A stretch of 64,000 nucleotides of DNA from Verticillium longisporum (Eukaryota; Ascomycota; Sordariomycetes; Glomerellales; Plectosphaerellaceae). Both the position numbers and the translations under genes were made by a program. Positions 46,827 through 58,480 of this stretch are shown in pieces. The first letter of the stretch is position 1, and each line of letters starts with the position of its first letter. A model generated the notes under the pieces. The model saw only the letters and a program-made list of their open reading frames with translations, was not told the DNA's origin and did not search any database. The stretch lies in assembly GCA_019188255.1 (NCBI GenBank), contig JAETXT010000001.1, positions 2,170,001 to 2,234,000 of the forward strand, read 5' to 3'.

Positions 46827-49500
46827 ATGGTTGTCGAGCTGGACGTCGAGGCTCTGCTCAAGAAGCTCACAAATTCCGAAAAGGTTGATTTGCTGGCAGG
46901 TTTGTACCCTCACATCTCAAGATCGGAGCCCAGACGAAGAGTTGCCAATGCGACATATGCTGAAACCGCTGCTCAGGTATCGACTTCTGGCACACCAAGG
47001 CCCTTCATAAACATGGAATTCCCTCGGTTCGCCTCAGTGATGGCCCCAACGGTGTCCGCGGAACCAGGTTCTTCGATGGTGTTAAAGCCGCCTGTTTCCC
47101 CTGTGGCACGGCTCTTGGCGCCACCTTTAACACTGCTCTGCTCGAGGAGGCCGGCAGAAAGATGGGCGAGGAGGCCAAGTTGAAGGGAGCCCATTGCATT
47201 CTCGGACCAACAATCAACATGCAACGCGCGCCCCTTGGCGGGCGTGGTTTCGAATCGATCGGCGAAGATCCTGTCCTGGCTGGCCTCGGGTCTGCTGCCA
47301 TCTGCAACGGTATTCAGAGCACTGGCGTCCAGGCCACCCCCAAGCACTTTGTCTGCAACGATCAGGAGCACAGGCGCAACGCCGTACAAAGCATACTAAC
47401 CGAGCGCGCTCTGCGCGAGATATACGCCATGCCATTCCAGCTGACAGTCCGTGACTCTAAGCCGGGAGCCTTCATGACAGCTTATAACGGCGTTAATGGT
47501 GTGTATTGCAGTGAGAATCCCGATATCCTTGAAAAGATGCTCCGGAAGGAGTGGGGATGGGACGGTATGGTCATGAGCGACTGGTATGGGACTTACACTA
47601 CGACCGACGCTGCCAATGCCGGCCTGGATCTCGAGATGCCTGGCCCGCCACGCTTCCGTGGCGAGCTTCTCAAATTCTCCGTCTCTACCGACAAGGTCAA
47701 ACAACACGTGCTGGACGAGCGAGCTCGTGCTATGCTTGTATTCATCAAGGAATGTATGAAGCTCGGCATCCCAGAAAATGCAGAGGAGAAGACAGGCGAC
47801 ACGCCTGAGACGGCGGAACTTTTGCGCCGGATTGGCGGCGAGTCCCTTGTTCTGTTAAAGAATGAGAACAGCGTGCTTCCGCTAAAGAAGAATAAGAAGG
47901 TAGGTCTCACGCCCGCTGTGCACGCCCGCCACCATCGGGCCCCTCCATCCACCCAAGCATTCAAGGTTGCCAAAGCTAATGGCATTGCTCGATAAGACTG
48001 TCATCATCGGTCCCAATGCGAAAATCGCAACCTATCACGGCGGCGGCTCAGCCTCTCTTGCAGCGTACTACGCTGTGACTCCCTTCGATGGTATCAGTCA
48101 AAAGCTTGAATCCGAGCCTATTTACGCACAAGGCGCCTATTCCCACAAGCTATTGCCCTTACTGGGCAACGTAGTCAAGTCGCCGTCCGGGGAGCGAGGA
48201 ATGGTCTTCCGAGCATATACCGACCCCCAATGTTACTTCTCGCAAGCCAGTCGACGAACGCATCCTGACGAACACAGAACTCAACCTCGTTGATTACTAC
48301 GTAATCAAAAACCCGCTATGGTACGCCGAAGTAGACGGCTCCTTCGTTGCCGAAGAGGACTGTGAATATGAACTTGGTCTCATAGTTTGCGGTACGGCCA
48401 ACCTCTTCGTCAACGGAAAGCTGGTCATCGATAATGAGACGAAGCAGCGCCAAGGCGATGCGTTTTTCGGCACTGCCACGGTAGAAGAAAGGGGCACGAC
48501 CGAACTCAAGAAGGGCGAGACCTATACCTTCAAAGTCCAATTCACGTCAGCCCCCGCATCCAAGCTTCAGGGCAATAACGTCGTCTTCGGCGGTGGCGCA
48601 CTACGTATCGGCGGCTGTAAGGTCATCGACGATAAGGAAGAGATACGCAAAGCGGCGGAACTAGCAAGAGATGCTGATCAGGTCGTTATCTGTTCTGGTC
48701 TGAATGCCGACTGGGAGACTGAGGGCCACGACCGCGACCACATGGACCTGCCTGGCTATCTCAACAAACTCATCTCAACCGTCGGCAAAGCAAACCCCAA
48801 CACGGTAGTGGTGAACCAATCAGGCACACCGGTCACCATGCCATGGATCAATGATGTAGCAGCCGTCATCCAGGCATGGTACGGCGGCAACGAGACCGGC
48901 AACGCTATTGCGGACGTTCTCTTCGGCGACGTGAACCCCTCTGGCAAGCTCTCTCTGAGCTTTCCTATTCGAGTACAGGACAACCCGGCGTTCCTGAACT
49001 ATCGTGCGGAGTTTGCACGTACATTCTATGGCGAGGACGTATACATCGGCTATCGGTTTTACGAGTACATAGACCGCCCCGTCCTCTTCCCCTTCGGCCA
49101 CGGTCTATCCTATACCACCTTTGAGTTCTCCGATCTGGCCGTCTCGGATCAGAACCACAACCTGAAGGTGGAGCTATCAGTTAAGAACACAGGGTCCATC
49201 AACGGCGCTCAAGTGATTCAGGTCTATGTGGCCCCCAGACAAAAAGCAACGAAGGTCAATCGTCCCCTGAAAGAACTCAAGGGCTTTGGCAAAGTGGCGC
49301 TCGAGGCGGGGGAGACCAAGAAGGCAACCATCAACCTCTCTCCCAAATATGCTGCGAGTTACTGGGACGAAGACAGGCACCAATGGTGCGCTGAAGAGGG
49401 GGAGTACGAGATCATCGTTGCCGACAGCTCGGTCGTGACGGATAAGGCGCTCAGGGGATCCTTCACTGTTGCTGAGACATATTGGTGGTCCGGTGTGTGA
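46827..49500 (+). CDS. GH3 beta-glucosidase with PA14 domain, one frame break
   Basis: Glycoside hydrolase family 3 enzyme releasing glucose from beta-glucosides. Exons are 46827-46899, 46977-47899 and 47997-49500, giving 832 residues if one extra C in the run 48224-48228 is ignored. The N-terminus [20 protein letters not shown] has no signal peptide, so an intracellular enzyme is likely. Visible motifs are [12 protein letters not shown] across intron 1, [22 protein letters not shown], the nucleophile Asp in VMSDWYGTY, and the acid/base region [17 protein letters not shown]14-like insert lies between ([20 protein letters not shown]). A fibronectin-III-like C-terminal domain follows ([14 protein letters not shown] onward). 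The frame switches from RAYTDP to [13 protein letters not shown] without an intron. PA14 domains in this family are thought to shape the substrate pocket. Confidence 0.9.
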
Positions 49501-49768
49501 ATCAAACAGGGTGCCACGACCTATTATGCAGAAAGGTTTCAAGAAGATCGAATTCAAACAATAATAGCCAACACCAATTATCTCTCCTCGTAAACAGCCT
49601 TGATGTAAAGCCCTGTATTTCCTCATGTACCTTACGCTTGTTGGTACACGATCACGTGATACCGCGTCATGTTGATCAAGCACCTCTCTCTCTTCGGTGA
49701 CCTTTCATGTACAACAATCGCCCTCTCCAACCCGATCGGCTGGTACTGGATACCTCCATGCGCGCGTC

Positions 49769-50580
49769 ATGGCCTTGAATGCTCCGGTGCCGCATGCGCT
49801 GCCCACAGTCATCTCCCTGAAACAGGCGTTTCTCGAATCGCAGACGCGTTTGCTTTCTCGGGATCTTACCCCAACTCGCCGGTGGCGCGCTGATAATGCG
49901 GCGGCAGTCGAGCCCTTACCGGTTGCTGCAATTGATGACGCGCTCCTCGGCCTTGCCCAAATTCTTCAGCAGCACGCCCGTCGGATCTATCCTCCACAGT
50001 CAACGCGCCTCATTGCGGAACAGATCGATAAGCTGTACCAGACCGAGGATGAGACGACAACGTGGGACAGCGATGAGCTCATCGCTACAAACGCCGACCT
50101 GAGTATGAGCGAAATCGCCCCCCTCCCACTCCGTACCTTTTGGTAACCTGGCTAACGCTTCCATCGTTTCGGCCCGTAGCTGACGAAAAGTCCATCGCCT
50201 CATGTCCGCCCACCTGGCCCTTGTCAAAGGACTTGGATGCTCTACCCATGGAGGCCAAGCGGTATGCTGACCATGTATCTGTCCTGAATGCTCTCGTTGC
50301 GAGGCGGGCACAGGTACACGAGCGCGTCGAGCAGCTGCGCCGTCTGTCGAAGGCCATTCAGCCGTTCCGTATAAGTGACAACGGCCTTGGTCTGCAAGAA
50401 AACGTAGTCACTCGCGGCGGCGAGGTCGAGAGGGAGCTGGAGCGTATGCGCATGCTGCTTGTGCGGGTCAGTGGTCGCATTGCATCATTGCCTACACCGA
50501 ACAATGAGGGTGGAAAAGAAAGTCACTCCATCGCTGGAGCTGAGGCAGACAAAACCCAACAACTACTGCGCGAGTTCTGA
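49769..50580 (+). CDS. FTA4: Kinetochore Sim4-complex subunit Fta4-like
   Basis: Small predominantly helical protein, 244 residues, from exons 49769-50102 and 50180-50580. The intron is 77 bp and joins in phase 1. The pattern TVISLKQAFLESQTRLLS..L.PTRRWR, IDDALLGLAQILQQHARRIY, QSTRLIAEQIDKLY and a C-terminal AKRYADHVSVLNALVARRAQ..RVEQLRRL..AIQPF coiled-coil resembles the Fta4 family as I recall it. This family belongs to the Sim4/COMA-type inner kinetochore network at centromeres. The assignment rests on pattern memory, not an alignment. It starts 268 bp after the GH3 stop and is convergent with the calpain gene, 203 bp stop to stop. Confidence 0.72.
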
Positions 50581-50783
50581 TATTCTGATCCAGTCATTTG
50601 CGGCAACATTTCAGGGGACTGCAAACCAGTAACGACTGATGAGATACATGATAACGTATTACTTGGTATCGATACTTTAGGTTACTGTCGCTGGCGTTTG
50701 CTACCAGGCCGGGATGCCACGAATAGAACTGGCCACCCACCTATTCAACAGGTGACACCTTGCCCTATGATAATGCATCAGCA

Positions 50784-53351
50784 TCAGCCGTCACTCGTGC
50801 GGACCACGATGCTTTTCTTCCTCTGCTTGATACCCCCATTTAGAGTCGCATCTTTTTCCGTGTCGTCAATATCAAGGCCCTTTGTCGTCTCCGCAACCTG
50901 CATGGCAGTATCTGAGGATTCGTCTTCGACCCTGGTCGGGGGAGACAGGACCTGCAACGTGACCACATCACCTGTTTCTTGTTGGGCTTGCGACTCGGGC
51001 CCGACCATGTGATATACCCTCAGACCAACCACAACTACAGCGTTCCAGGGGTTCATCTCAAATTCGTCCGGCTCTTCTGAAGTGGGCAATGCTGAGGCGG
51101 AAGGACAGTGGCACGGGGAGCCTGTGTTGTTGTTGGTCGGGTTGCCCGTATTTGTATTCCTCGCTGCGTTCTCGATCTCTTTCCCCCGCATTTCTAACAT
51201 AGTTGCAATGCAGTCGCTGCCTTCGTGACCGGCGTCAGAGCTGTTGGAACTGCGATTGTCAGAAGTTACTTCTGGCTGACGCCAAACCGTGCGACCGGTC
51301 CTCGTAAACCTGCTCTCCTGGTTTCCTGTCCAATCACAAGATCTCCGCTTCTCTCCTTCCTGGAGTATGCTTCGAAAGGTCGAGCGTAGTTGGTCTTGTT
51401 CGTGGGCACCCTGCACCTTCTCGTCAGAGGCGCGCGTAGATTTTGCTTTGGCTCCCATTAAACCTTTCCCATGAGCGATATCATATGCCAATCCGGTATG
51501 CATCAACTTGTCTCGCCGACTTTTGGCGTACTTGCGAATCACTTGATGGGTGGGAAGTAGGTCGTCGTTGCGAGTGGCTTCAACACGGACGTGGACTTCG
51601 TAGTCGCCAGCTTCAAGATCAAGCTCGACGTTGACCGATCTTCTCATTCGGTATGCAGGCTCGCTGCGAACGACATAGGCCTCTCCATCGCCAGCTCTAT
51701 GCAAGCGGAAGCCAAGATCAAACCGATATTGACCTTCCAGGCCTCGAAAGTAGCGATCATCCAGCTGTGATAGCACGATGACTACCGGTCCAGCCCTAGT
51801 AATAGTCAGAGCGAAAGAAGTTTTGTGGTAGTCCGAAACCCAAGGAACCTCTAGAGTGGTCCATTTCGTTTTCGAAGTCCAGTCGGAGCCGAAGAGGCGA
51901 GTAACGTCAAACATTGAGTACTTCTTTAAGAGGTCGGTATAAGAGATCCAAAAGGCTCCATCATCGCCGAAAGTGTGGTTGAGTTGCCGTAGCCATTCTG
52001 GAGTCCATTCCTTCGAGCCATCAGACCATGCACCTGATATTTCGTTAGCAAAAATTACGCCAGACGGGGGAAACACATTCTCAGGAGAAGAACGCATTTG
52101 GTCTGACCTTTCCACTCTCCTTTGCCCCATGGATTCTTGAGGTGAACAAGGCGTTCCCCGTTGAGCTCAACTGCCTTCATTATACTGTACGCATGCATCT
52201 CGACGATTCCATTACGCTCACCCCGGCCTCTTGAAGCAAATCCAGTCGAACAACTGATGAGGCAATCTTGATTCACGCGCAGCAACTTCTGCTTCCAGAA
52301 AACCTCTTTGCTCAGAATATCTGTGGTATAAAGCTCAGTCGTAACCCCTCCGGTCAAGTCTTCGACGGCCTCGCCAGTAAAACCGCCCTCGATGGCAGAG
52401 TAATCACCATGAGCTTTCGCGTAAGCCTTTTCCAATAGCGGAAGCCACGTTTCGTTTGGATTCTCACATTGGGCGAAATACAAGGCGCCGCTGTTTGACT
52501 GGTAGATTTTGCGGTAGGCATCTTCTGAGTTGATGCGTTCTCGGTCATCCCAAAGATTCCGTTCAAGGTAGCTTTCGTCGTAATCAGGCTTTGTGAGGTA
52601 AAGCTATCGATTGAGGTCAGGTGGTGACCCCAATATGCTTACTTGCCAACCGCGAAAGTGATTGAGACGAAAAAGGGGTTCCATCGTACCTTGTCGTCAA
52701 TGATGACACTGAACCACTCAGCGTCACGATGAAAGACGAAGCCATAGACGCCGACCTCCTGGTCATGCGAAACACACACCCTTTCGATCAGGCCAGGTTT
52801 ATTGCTGAGGCCACACAGGGCTGCCATTAGCCAACAATCCCCCCCACGACCTTGGCGCACATCGTTGGCAGTAGCGTCGTCGATGTAAAATTGAGGCTCA
52901 TCAAATATGTCAACCACCCGTTTGATGGACCTCGGTCGCAGCAAAGGATCCGGCGGCTCTCTATCTTTGATGTTCCAAAGAGAGTCGAGACAATTTCGAC
53001 TTCCGAATTTCAAATCGAACTCAAGATCAAAATGCGGGTCGCGATACTTCTGGTTAACAGCGCGGCATTCATCCACGATCTTGCGCACTTTGGTCCGGCA
53101 GAGGGCCACCGCTTCATCGAATGAGGTGTGTGTCGTTCTCTTGACTGCCTTTTCGACGTGGGGGTTCCTGGGAATAACTGTAGTGGCTACCGGTCGTTGA
53201 TTAGTCTTCAAGTCATATTTACAAAATGTGACAGTGCATGTATGATACCCTTGCCTGGAGCTTTGGTGGTAAACTTATCCCAGAACTCGTCAATGGCCGC
53301 TTGAGGCGCTTGCTGTATCCTTTTGCCTTTAGATGCGGCTACGGCGGCCAT
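50784..53351 (-). CDS. Calpain-family (C2) cysteine protease
   Basis: Calcium-type papain-fold protease, 781 residues, minus-strand exons 53351-53249, 53186-52690, 52603-52108 and 52033-50784. All junctions are in phase: GKATTVIPRNP, IIDDK|LYLTKPDYDES and WKGAWSDGSKEW read through. The catalytic triad is intact: Cys in GRGGDCWLMAALC, His in HAYSIMKAV and Asn in LKNPWGKGEWKG. A calpain-type beta-sandwich follows (SFALTITRAGPVVIVLSQLDD). The last ~250 residues are Ser/Asn-rich with no EF-hands. It has no MIT domain, so it is not the pH-signalling protease PalB. Fungal members of this group are largely uncharacterised; substrate and location are unknown. Confidence 0.9.
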
Positions 53352-54854
53352 TGTGTCGTTGATAGTGGGCTGGCACCTCAATCCTAGGCTGATTGGTGGC
53401 ACAGGCAGACGAATGAAGAATACGAAGTAGCGCGCAACGAGACGCAGAATAAACGACGAACGTCGGCACAAAGGATGCAGTATTACGGGGAGAGGTGGCG
53501 TGTTGATGAGGGTCAAGACACCAACGTGCTCGGGTCGCGCAAAGCTGGAAACATGTCATGCTTCACCAGACCCAGGCAGCGACCGCCACGCGGAGAGGGG
53601 TTGCAGCTGCCCATGAAGATGCAAGCATATGAGGCTGAGAATCATGGTTCCCACCGCCACCATGATTGGACGTCGGTGCAGTAATCCGCGTGAGCACATG
53701 GTAAACTGCGTCTGCATGCGCGTCTGCATTCGTACACAGCACAAACCACCAGCGTGAGCCAACGTGGTCTGCGAAAGTAGTACACAAGCACGGAAACCCC
53801 TAGCGACCAGATCTAGGCCTCGATCATCGAGCGCCCGGTGGAAGGCAATATCGCGTCTGCTTACTGCGCACACCTGGAAGCAGTGCAAAGTAGTACGAGG
53901 TATTTCATGTCTGCATCGCGACAATCATGTCGACTGACGTCCCTGTTCGTTCGCCGTTCGAGTGAAATATTCTACGTAGCCACAGTCACTCCCTCTTCTC
54001 AACCCAACCAGCTACCACTGCAACCAATCTCAAACTGAGCCTTCTTTAGAAGAGGGGTTGTCGGTCCAGAGCCTCTGCGATTGACTCTTGGTATCTAGTG
54101 CCGTCGTCGGGCAGAAAATCATGCTGCGTCGCCCACCAGGCCCGACAGCTTCACCGACGCTCCGTGATTTTAACTTCTTCAAGACGCCCAAGAAGTCGCC
54201 CAGCTGCTGACCACGAGTGTCGCACGATAACGGCTCGCTATGCCACTCTGCCAACAGTCTCTACTCGATGACCGTCTGTCTGCGCTGTCCCATTTGCCGC
54301 TGAAACGTAGCCGGGGCCTACAAGAAGACCCGGGCCTTACGTTCGCCGTACCCAAAATAAATCCCAGGGGCATTAGGCCGTGAAGTAATTGGTAATTGTA
54401 GGTTTCCTCCTTCTCATCCACCGCGAGAACTGTGCGCCAGCTGGACTTGCGTAATAGCCAAGGACCGTATTACAGGAGTTGTAGTCGAAAGAATGTTTGA
54501 TTCGTTGAATGAAAGCTTGAGCCGTGTCCGAGGGTTTGAAAATCCGACAGAGCTGAAGAAGAGGAATGTGTCCGAGACGCCGTAGAGATAAAAACAAGTG
54601 ATGCGTCCTATGTCCATGAGTAACGTTTCGTGTGGATAGCGTGAGCCCGTGCGTAATGAATAGCGTGAAAGAAGAAAAAAATACTTGAGGTCGTTGTGAT
54701 GATAGTTCTAAAGCAAGATCATTTTCGGCCTAGGTACGACGGCATAGAGACCGAAGCAAGTGACCTAGCCGAGACTCCTGGAAAGCGGGCCAGCGCAGGT
54801 GACAAGGCGTGCCTGTCCGACCAGTAACAGGGGCGGGAGACGGGCTTTGTCTTA
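53352..54854. other. Intergenic region, 1.5 kb
   Basis: Between the calpain start and the 3' end of the zinc-knuckle gene. Short open frames only, no domains. The calpain promoter lies at the left, and the 3'UTR of the zinc-knuckle transcript presumably lies at the right. Confidence 0.5.
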
Positions 54855-55705
54855 TTAGGCAACGGGAGCCAATGGAGCGACAGGCGGTACCAAGTTGGCC
54901 GCAGTGCTGAGGTCGACAACATCGTTGGGAATCTCGCCGTTGGCGACCTTCTGCGGGCAGTCACGCGAAATGTGACCAGCCTCGCCGCATTGGTAGCAGG
55001 TCTTGCCAGCGGTGTTGAGCGGTCCACCGTTGGGCGCGGTGCAATCGCGAGAAATGTGGCCAAGCTTGCCGCAGGCGTAGCACTTCATGGCTTGAGCCTG
55101 GCAGTCGCGCGCAAAGTGGTTAGGTCCTCCACACTTGTAGCAGGTTGCGGGGCGCGGACCGCCGGCGAAGCCGCCTCGTGCAAAGCCACCGTATCCGCCG
55201 CGGGGAACTGGAGCACCACGACCCAGGCCAACACCAGCTGGGGTAGGGCAGGTTCGCTGGAAACATGAAATTCGTCAGAACGCAGATCGAGACTTGCATT
55301 GGTAGACGGAGCTTGGCTTACGGCGAGATGACCAGGCTGGCCGCAGTTGTAGCAGCGACCACTAGTACCAGCACCGCTCAAGCGCAGAGTCGGGCAGTCG
55401 GCCTGAACGTGGCCAAGGCCCTGGCAGTGGTAGCACTGCTTAGCCTCGGTGGTACGAGGCAGAGGGCAGCCATTGGACTCGTGTCCTTCATTGTTCAAGT
55501 CAGTGAGTGATTCATATTTAATGGCTTGACGCCTCACAGCTTACCGGGTTGCTTGCCTAGTAGATAGTCAGTGGGAGTGGCGCACGAATATTTAGCAGAT
55601 GGGATTCATACAGTTGTAGCAAAGGCGCTCAGCAGAGGAGCAGACCTCGGCATAGTGGCCAACATTGCCACACTTGTAGCAGGCGCGGCGAGAGAGGGAA
55701 GACAT
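54855..55705 (-). CDS. GIS2: CCHC zinc-knuckle protein, CNBP/Gis2-like
   Basis: Single-stranded nucleic-acid-binding protein with seven CCHC knuckles (CX2CX4HX4C), like yeast Gis2 and animal CNBP, which bind mRNA and act in translation and stress granules. Minus-strand exons are 55705-55612, 55556-55545, 55485-55322 and 55256-54855, giving 223 residues. Knuckles begin CYKCGNVGHY, CYNCKQPGHE, CYHCQGLGHV, CYNCGQPGHL, CYKCGGPNHF, CYACGKLGHI and CYQCGEAGHI. An RGG-like linker (GAPVPRGGYGGFARGGFAGG) lies between knuckles four and five. Exon 2 is only 12 nt and supplies the centre of knuckle two. A strong donor at 56389-56388 (minus) suggests a long 5'UTR intron upstream. Confidence 0.93.
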
Positions 55706-57066
55706 GACGTGGACAATGATGATCTGCCTCAGACGTTGTCAGCAAGGTTCCATCCAGGCTTTGCTCATCAGGACGGCCGGCCACTGGTCCAAGAGGCGAC
55801 ATTAAGACCTGTAGGTTGTCGATATACAATCCCCGCAGAACAGTTCGGCTGATCCGTATGGTGTTCAACAGTTGACTCGATGAATTGCGCAGGTGCGCTT
55901 GGCAAGTTTCAGTCGCAGTATGTGATTAAGGCCTGGCGCACCAAGCGAGCATGGTAGGATGGCGAACAAGGCAAATCGCGGGCGTGTGTCTTGCGGCGCA
56001 AAAGAGCAACCGGGTTTGGATGCAGGATGTTGCTCTGCAATGCGATGCGACGCACTCTCAAGCGAAATTATGCGACCGGAGTTGTCTAGTTTCGTAGGCG
56101 GACTCGTGACGGGTACAACAGTATCAAGGAGCTCCGAAGGATCTCAGCGGTGGAGTGCCTGTGTCGCCCATCTCTGGCGTTGGGAGGCAGGCGCAAGCAT
56201 GCTGCAGTTGCAACTGGCCATGGTGGTAGTTTGTGGTGGTGGTGGTACGACGTGATGCGTGATAGGGTACACAGCCTCGGCCGAGGGGAGCGGAGGGGAG
56301 ACGGGACATGCGGATAAGGGAGGGGGGTACACGGCCTCCGTCGTGCGAAAGCAATTGACGAGCAAGAAGATAGAGGGAAGACAGCTTACCTTGTTTTGCG
56401 AGTAAAGTAGCGGATTGCTGGAAAATCGTACGAAGATTGGGGGGATGGCGGGGGGGGTTTGTTTTCTTCGATGAGCGGAAAGTAGTGTTCTCCTGAGTCC
56501 AGCAACAACCGTCGACGACACAACCTTCCAATCTTCTCACCACCAGCAGCCCGAGAGGGGTTCTCGAGTGGAAAATTTTTCAAGAAAGTGACGATGTTTG
56601 GTGGAAGCGGAAGCGGAAAGGGGAGCGAGAAGGGCATGGGCGAGTGAGGAGACACAGACCATAGGCTGAGTGCCCCAAGGCCCAAAAGAGGAGAGGCACA
56701 GATCCATCGTGGTGGACACCTCGTTCCTGGTGCTGTCCTGTGACTGGCGTATGAGGGCCAGGCACCGTGCGCCTGCCCCGGGACCGGGGGGAGGGGTCGC
56801 TTCGACTCAACATGGTTGTGGGGTGGGTAATCACTCCACCGTCACGTTTGCGACACGTGATATAGCTTCGACAAGCATGCTGTATCTGACTGTTCAAGTA
56901 CTCAGTGGCTCCTCCCGAGATCACGGTACTGTTCCACGTATCTGACCTTTTACCGAGCTCAAGCTGACATCGAACCAGCCTTTGTATGACAACAACATTG
57001 AATCACGCATGCATTGCAACTAAGGTACCTTAAGGTGTAGGCAACCACCCGATTCCAGTCGCACAC
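55706..57066. other. Leader/promoter region of the zinc-knuckle gene
   Basis: About 1.4 kb. On the minus strand a CAAG|GTAAGC donor lies at 56389-56388, compatible with a roughly 650-nt 5'UTR intron ending near the ATG. A TAAGGTACCTTA palindrome is at 57021-57032. No coding gene is recognised. Confidence 0.45.
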
Positions 57067-58480
57067 TCACCACGGAGCTTGCCTTCCATTCAGCCGCCCC
57101 ACTTCCGAGGGGTGGATGGTCAGAGGCGTGGGCATTTCCATCATTGCGGCAGGTGCTATGGAGCGAGGCCTAGCCTCCACAACATAGTCAACTCCATCCT
57201 CTGAAGCATATGAGGGCGGTCGAGAAGCGCCTGGATTCCCCATCTCTGTCGTTCTTGAGTCGCCTCGAGCAGGCAGTGGCTCATTCAATACCGCGTTCGG
57301 GTTGCGCTGCCAGTAGATGCGATCAGGGTCGACTCGCTTCAAGCATATCTACTCGTCAGCGATCCACTTCATCATGTGCCAGAGCGGACGACAAGGGAGG
57401 TGCCGGTTCTTACCACACTCTGCCGCCAGGCACCGTACGGAGGCGGCTTTGGTTTCTTGATGGCTTGCTGTCCAACTTCGGATCCCTCTTCTTCGTCCCG
57501 TGCCAGGACTACTCGAATCGGCTCTTCCGGCACCGCAAAGATCCCGAGATGCTGCTCTTCATGAGCCACTGGTTGCTCTGGCTGCGGCCGATACACTAGC
57601 AGGCAGAGCCGGACCACTCTGTGACTGAAAAAGACGGCGGCAAAGAGTATCATCAATATGAGAAGTACCGTGAACTCGCTCTGCTGGATCTTTCCAGAGA
57701 CAGTCAAGGCCAGATCTATTTGAAGCTTGCGTTAGACCGCGTTCCTCGCCGCTACCACACACAGGAGACTAGTGTTGACTAGCAATACAACTTACAAACA
57801 GTTAAAGTCATGATTACCAGACACCCTGAGACGAAGCACTGCACAGCCAGGGACCGAGCACGTTGTGAGGCGGTCCGCGGCAAACAGAACAAAAAGCGTT
57901 TCGGTCGAGTGCCAGCATGGCCGGGCTGCCTGAGGCCCAGCCACGTCCTTCGTCCTGGTTGTCTGGAGCGTCGATATTGTCGGTCCCCTCCTTCTAAAGC
58001 TCTCGATTCCTGTGCGTAGCCGCCCGACCCACGCGCGTCGGGCCATCTATTTCCAGCCAAATGAACCGGCGACATCGGCGCGTTTGATCGCATCGAAGGA
58101 GAGTGTTCGACTTCGCCTGCTCGAGACGCAGCAATCGGTATCATATATCGCTGGTTGAATTGAGGAGAGATGCCTTGATCAATTCCCTCATTTCTGTCGA
58201 TTCGAAGAGGTGGTAGGCTGAAGCTGAGATTGAATCGTGGAGTCTTGGGGCTGTCACCGGCTTCGCCAGTTTCGTTACTGAGGCTCGTGATGGGTGCATT
58301 GTCATCGGCTGATCGTCTTGTGAAAGGTTGTGGGCGCCGCACTGAAAGCGGACCTAGGCGCCATGAGGAGGCCTGTTCCATTTCGTTCGCGACTGCAGTT
58401 CCGCCAGCCTCGTGCAACTCAACAGTCCGCTGTTCGGTCTCCCCATCCCCCGCAGCGCGCCCCCGATCCAGGCGATCCAT
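57067..58480 (-). CDS. Two-TM membrane protein of unknown function
   Basis: Minus-strand exons 58480-57796, 57715-57414 and 57336-57067, joined in phase, give 418 residues. The N-terminal ~200 residues are polar and disordered-looking, ending in a basic stretch (RRSRQPGRRTWLGLRQ). Two hydrophobic segments follow: FVSGCLVIMTLTVYLAL, created across intron 1 by a GTAAGT donor, and FTVLLILMILFAAVFF. After them come a basic HRVVRLCLLVYRPQ, a PIRVVLARDEE motif, PPPYGAWRQSVRVDPDRIYW across intron 2, and RPPSYASEDGVDYVV near the C-terminus. The pattern recurs in sordariomycete proteins I recall without a function. A soluble-N/soluble-C hairpin topology is inference. Confidence 0.8.
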
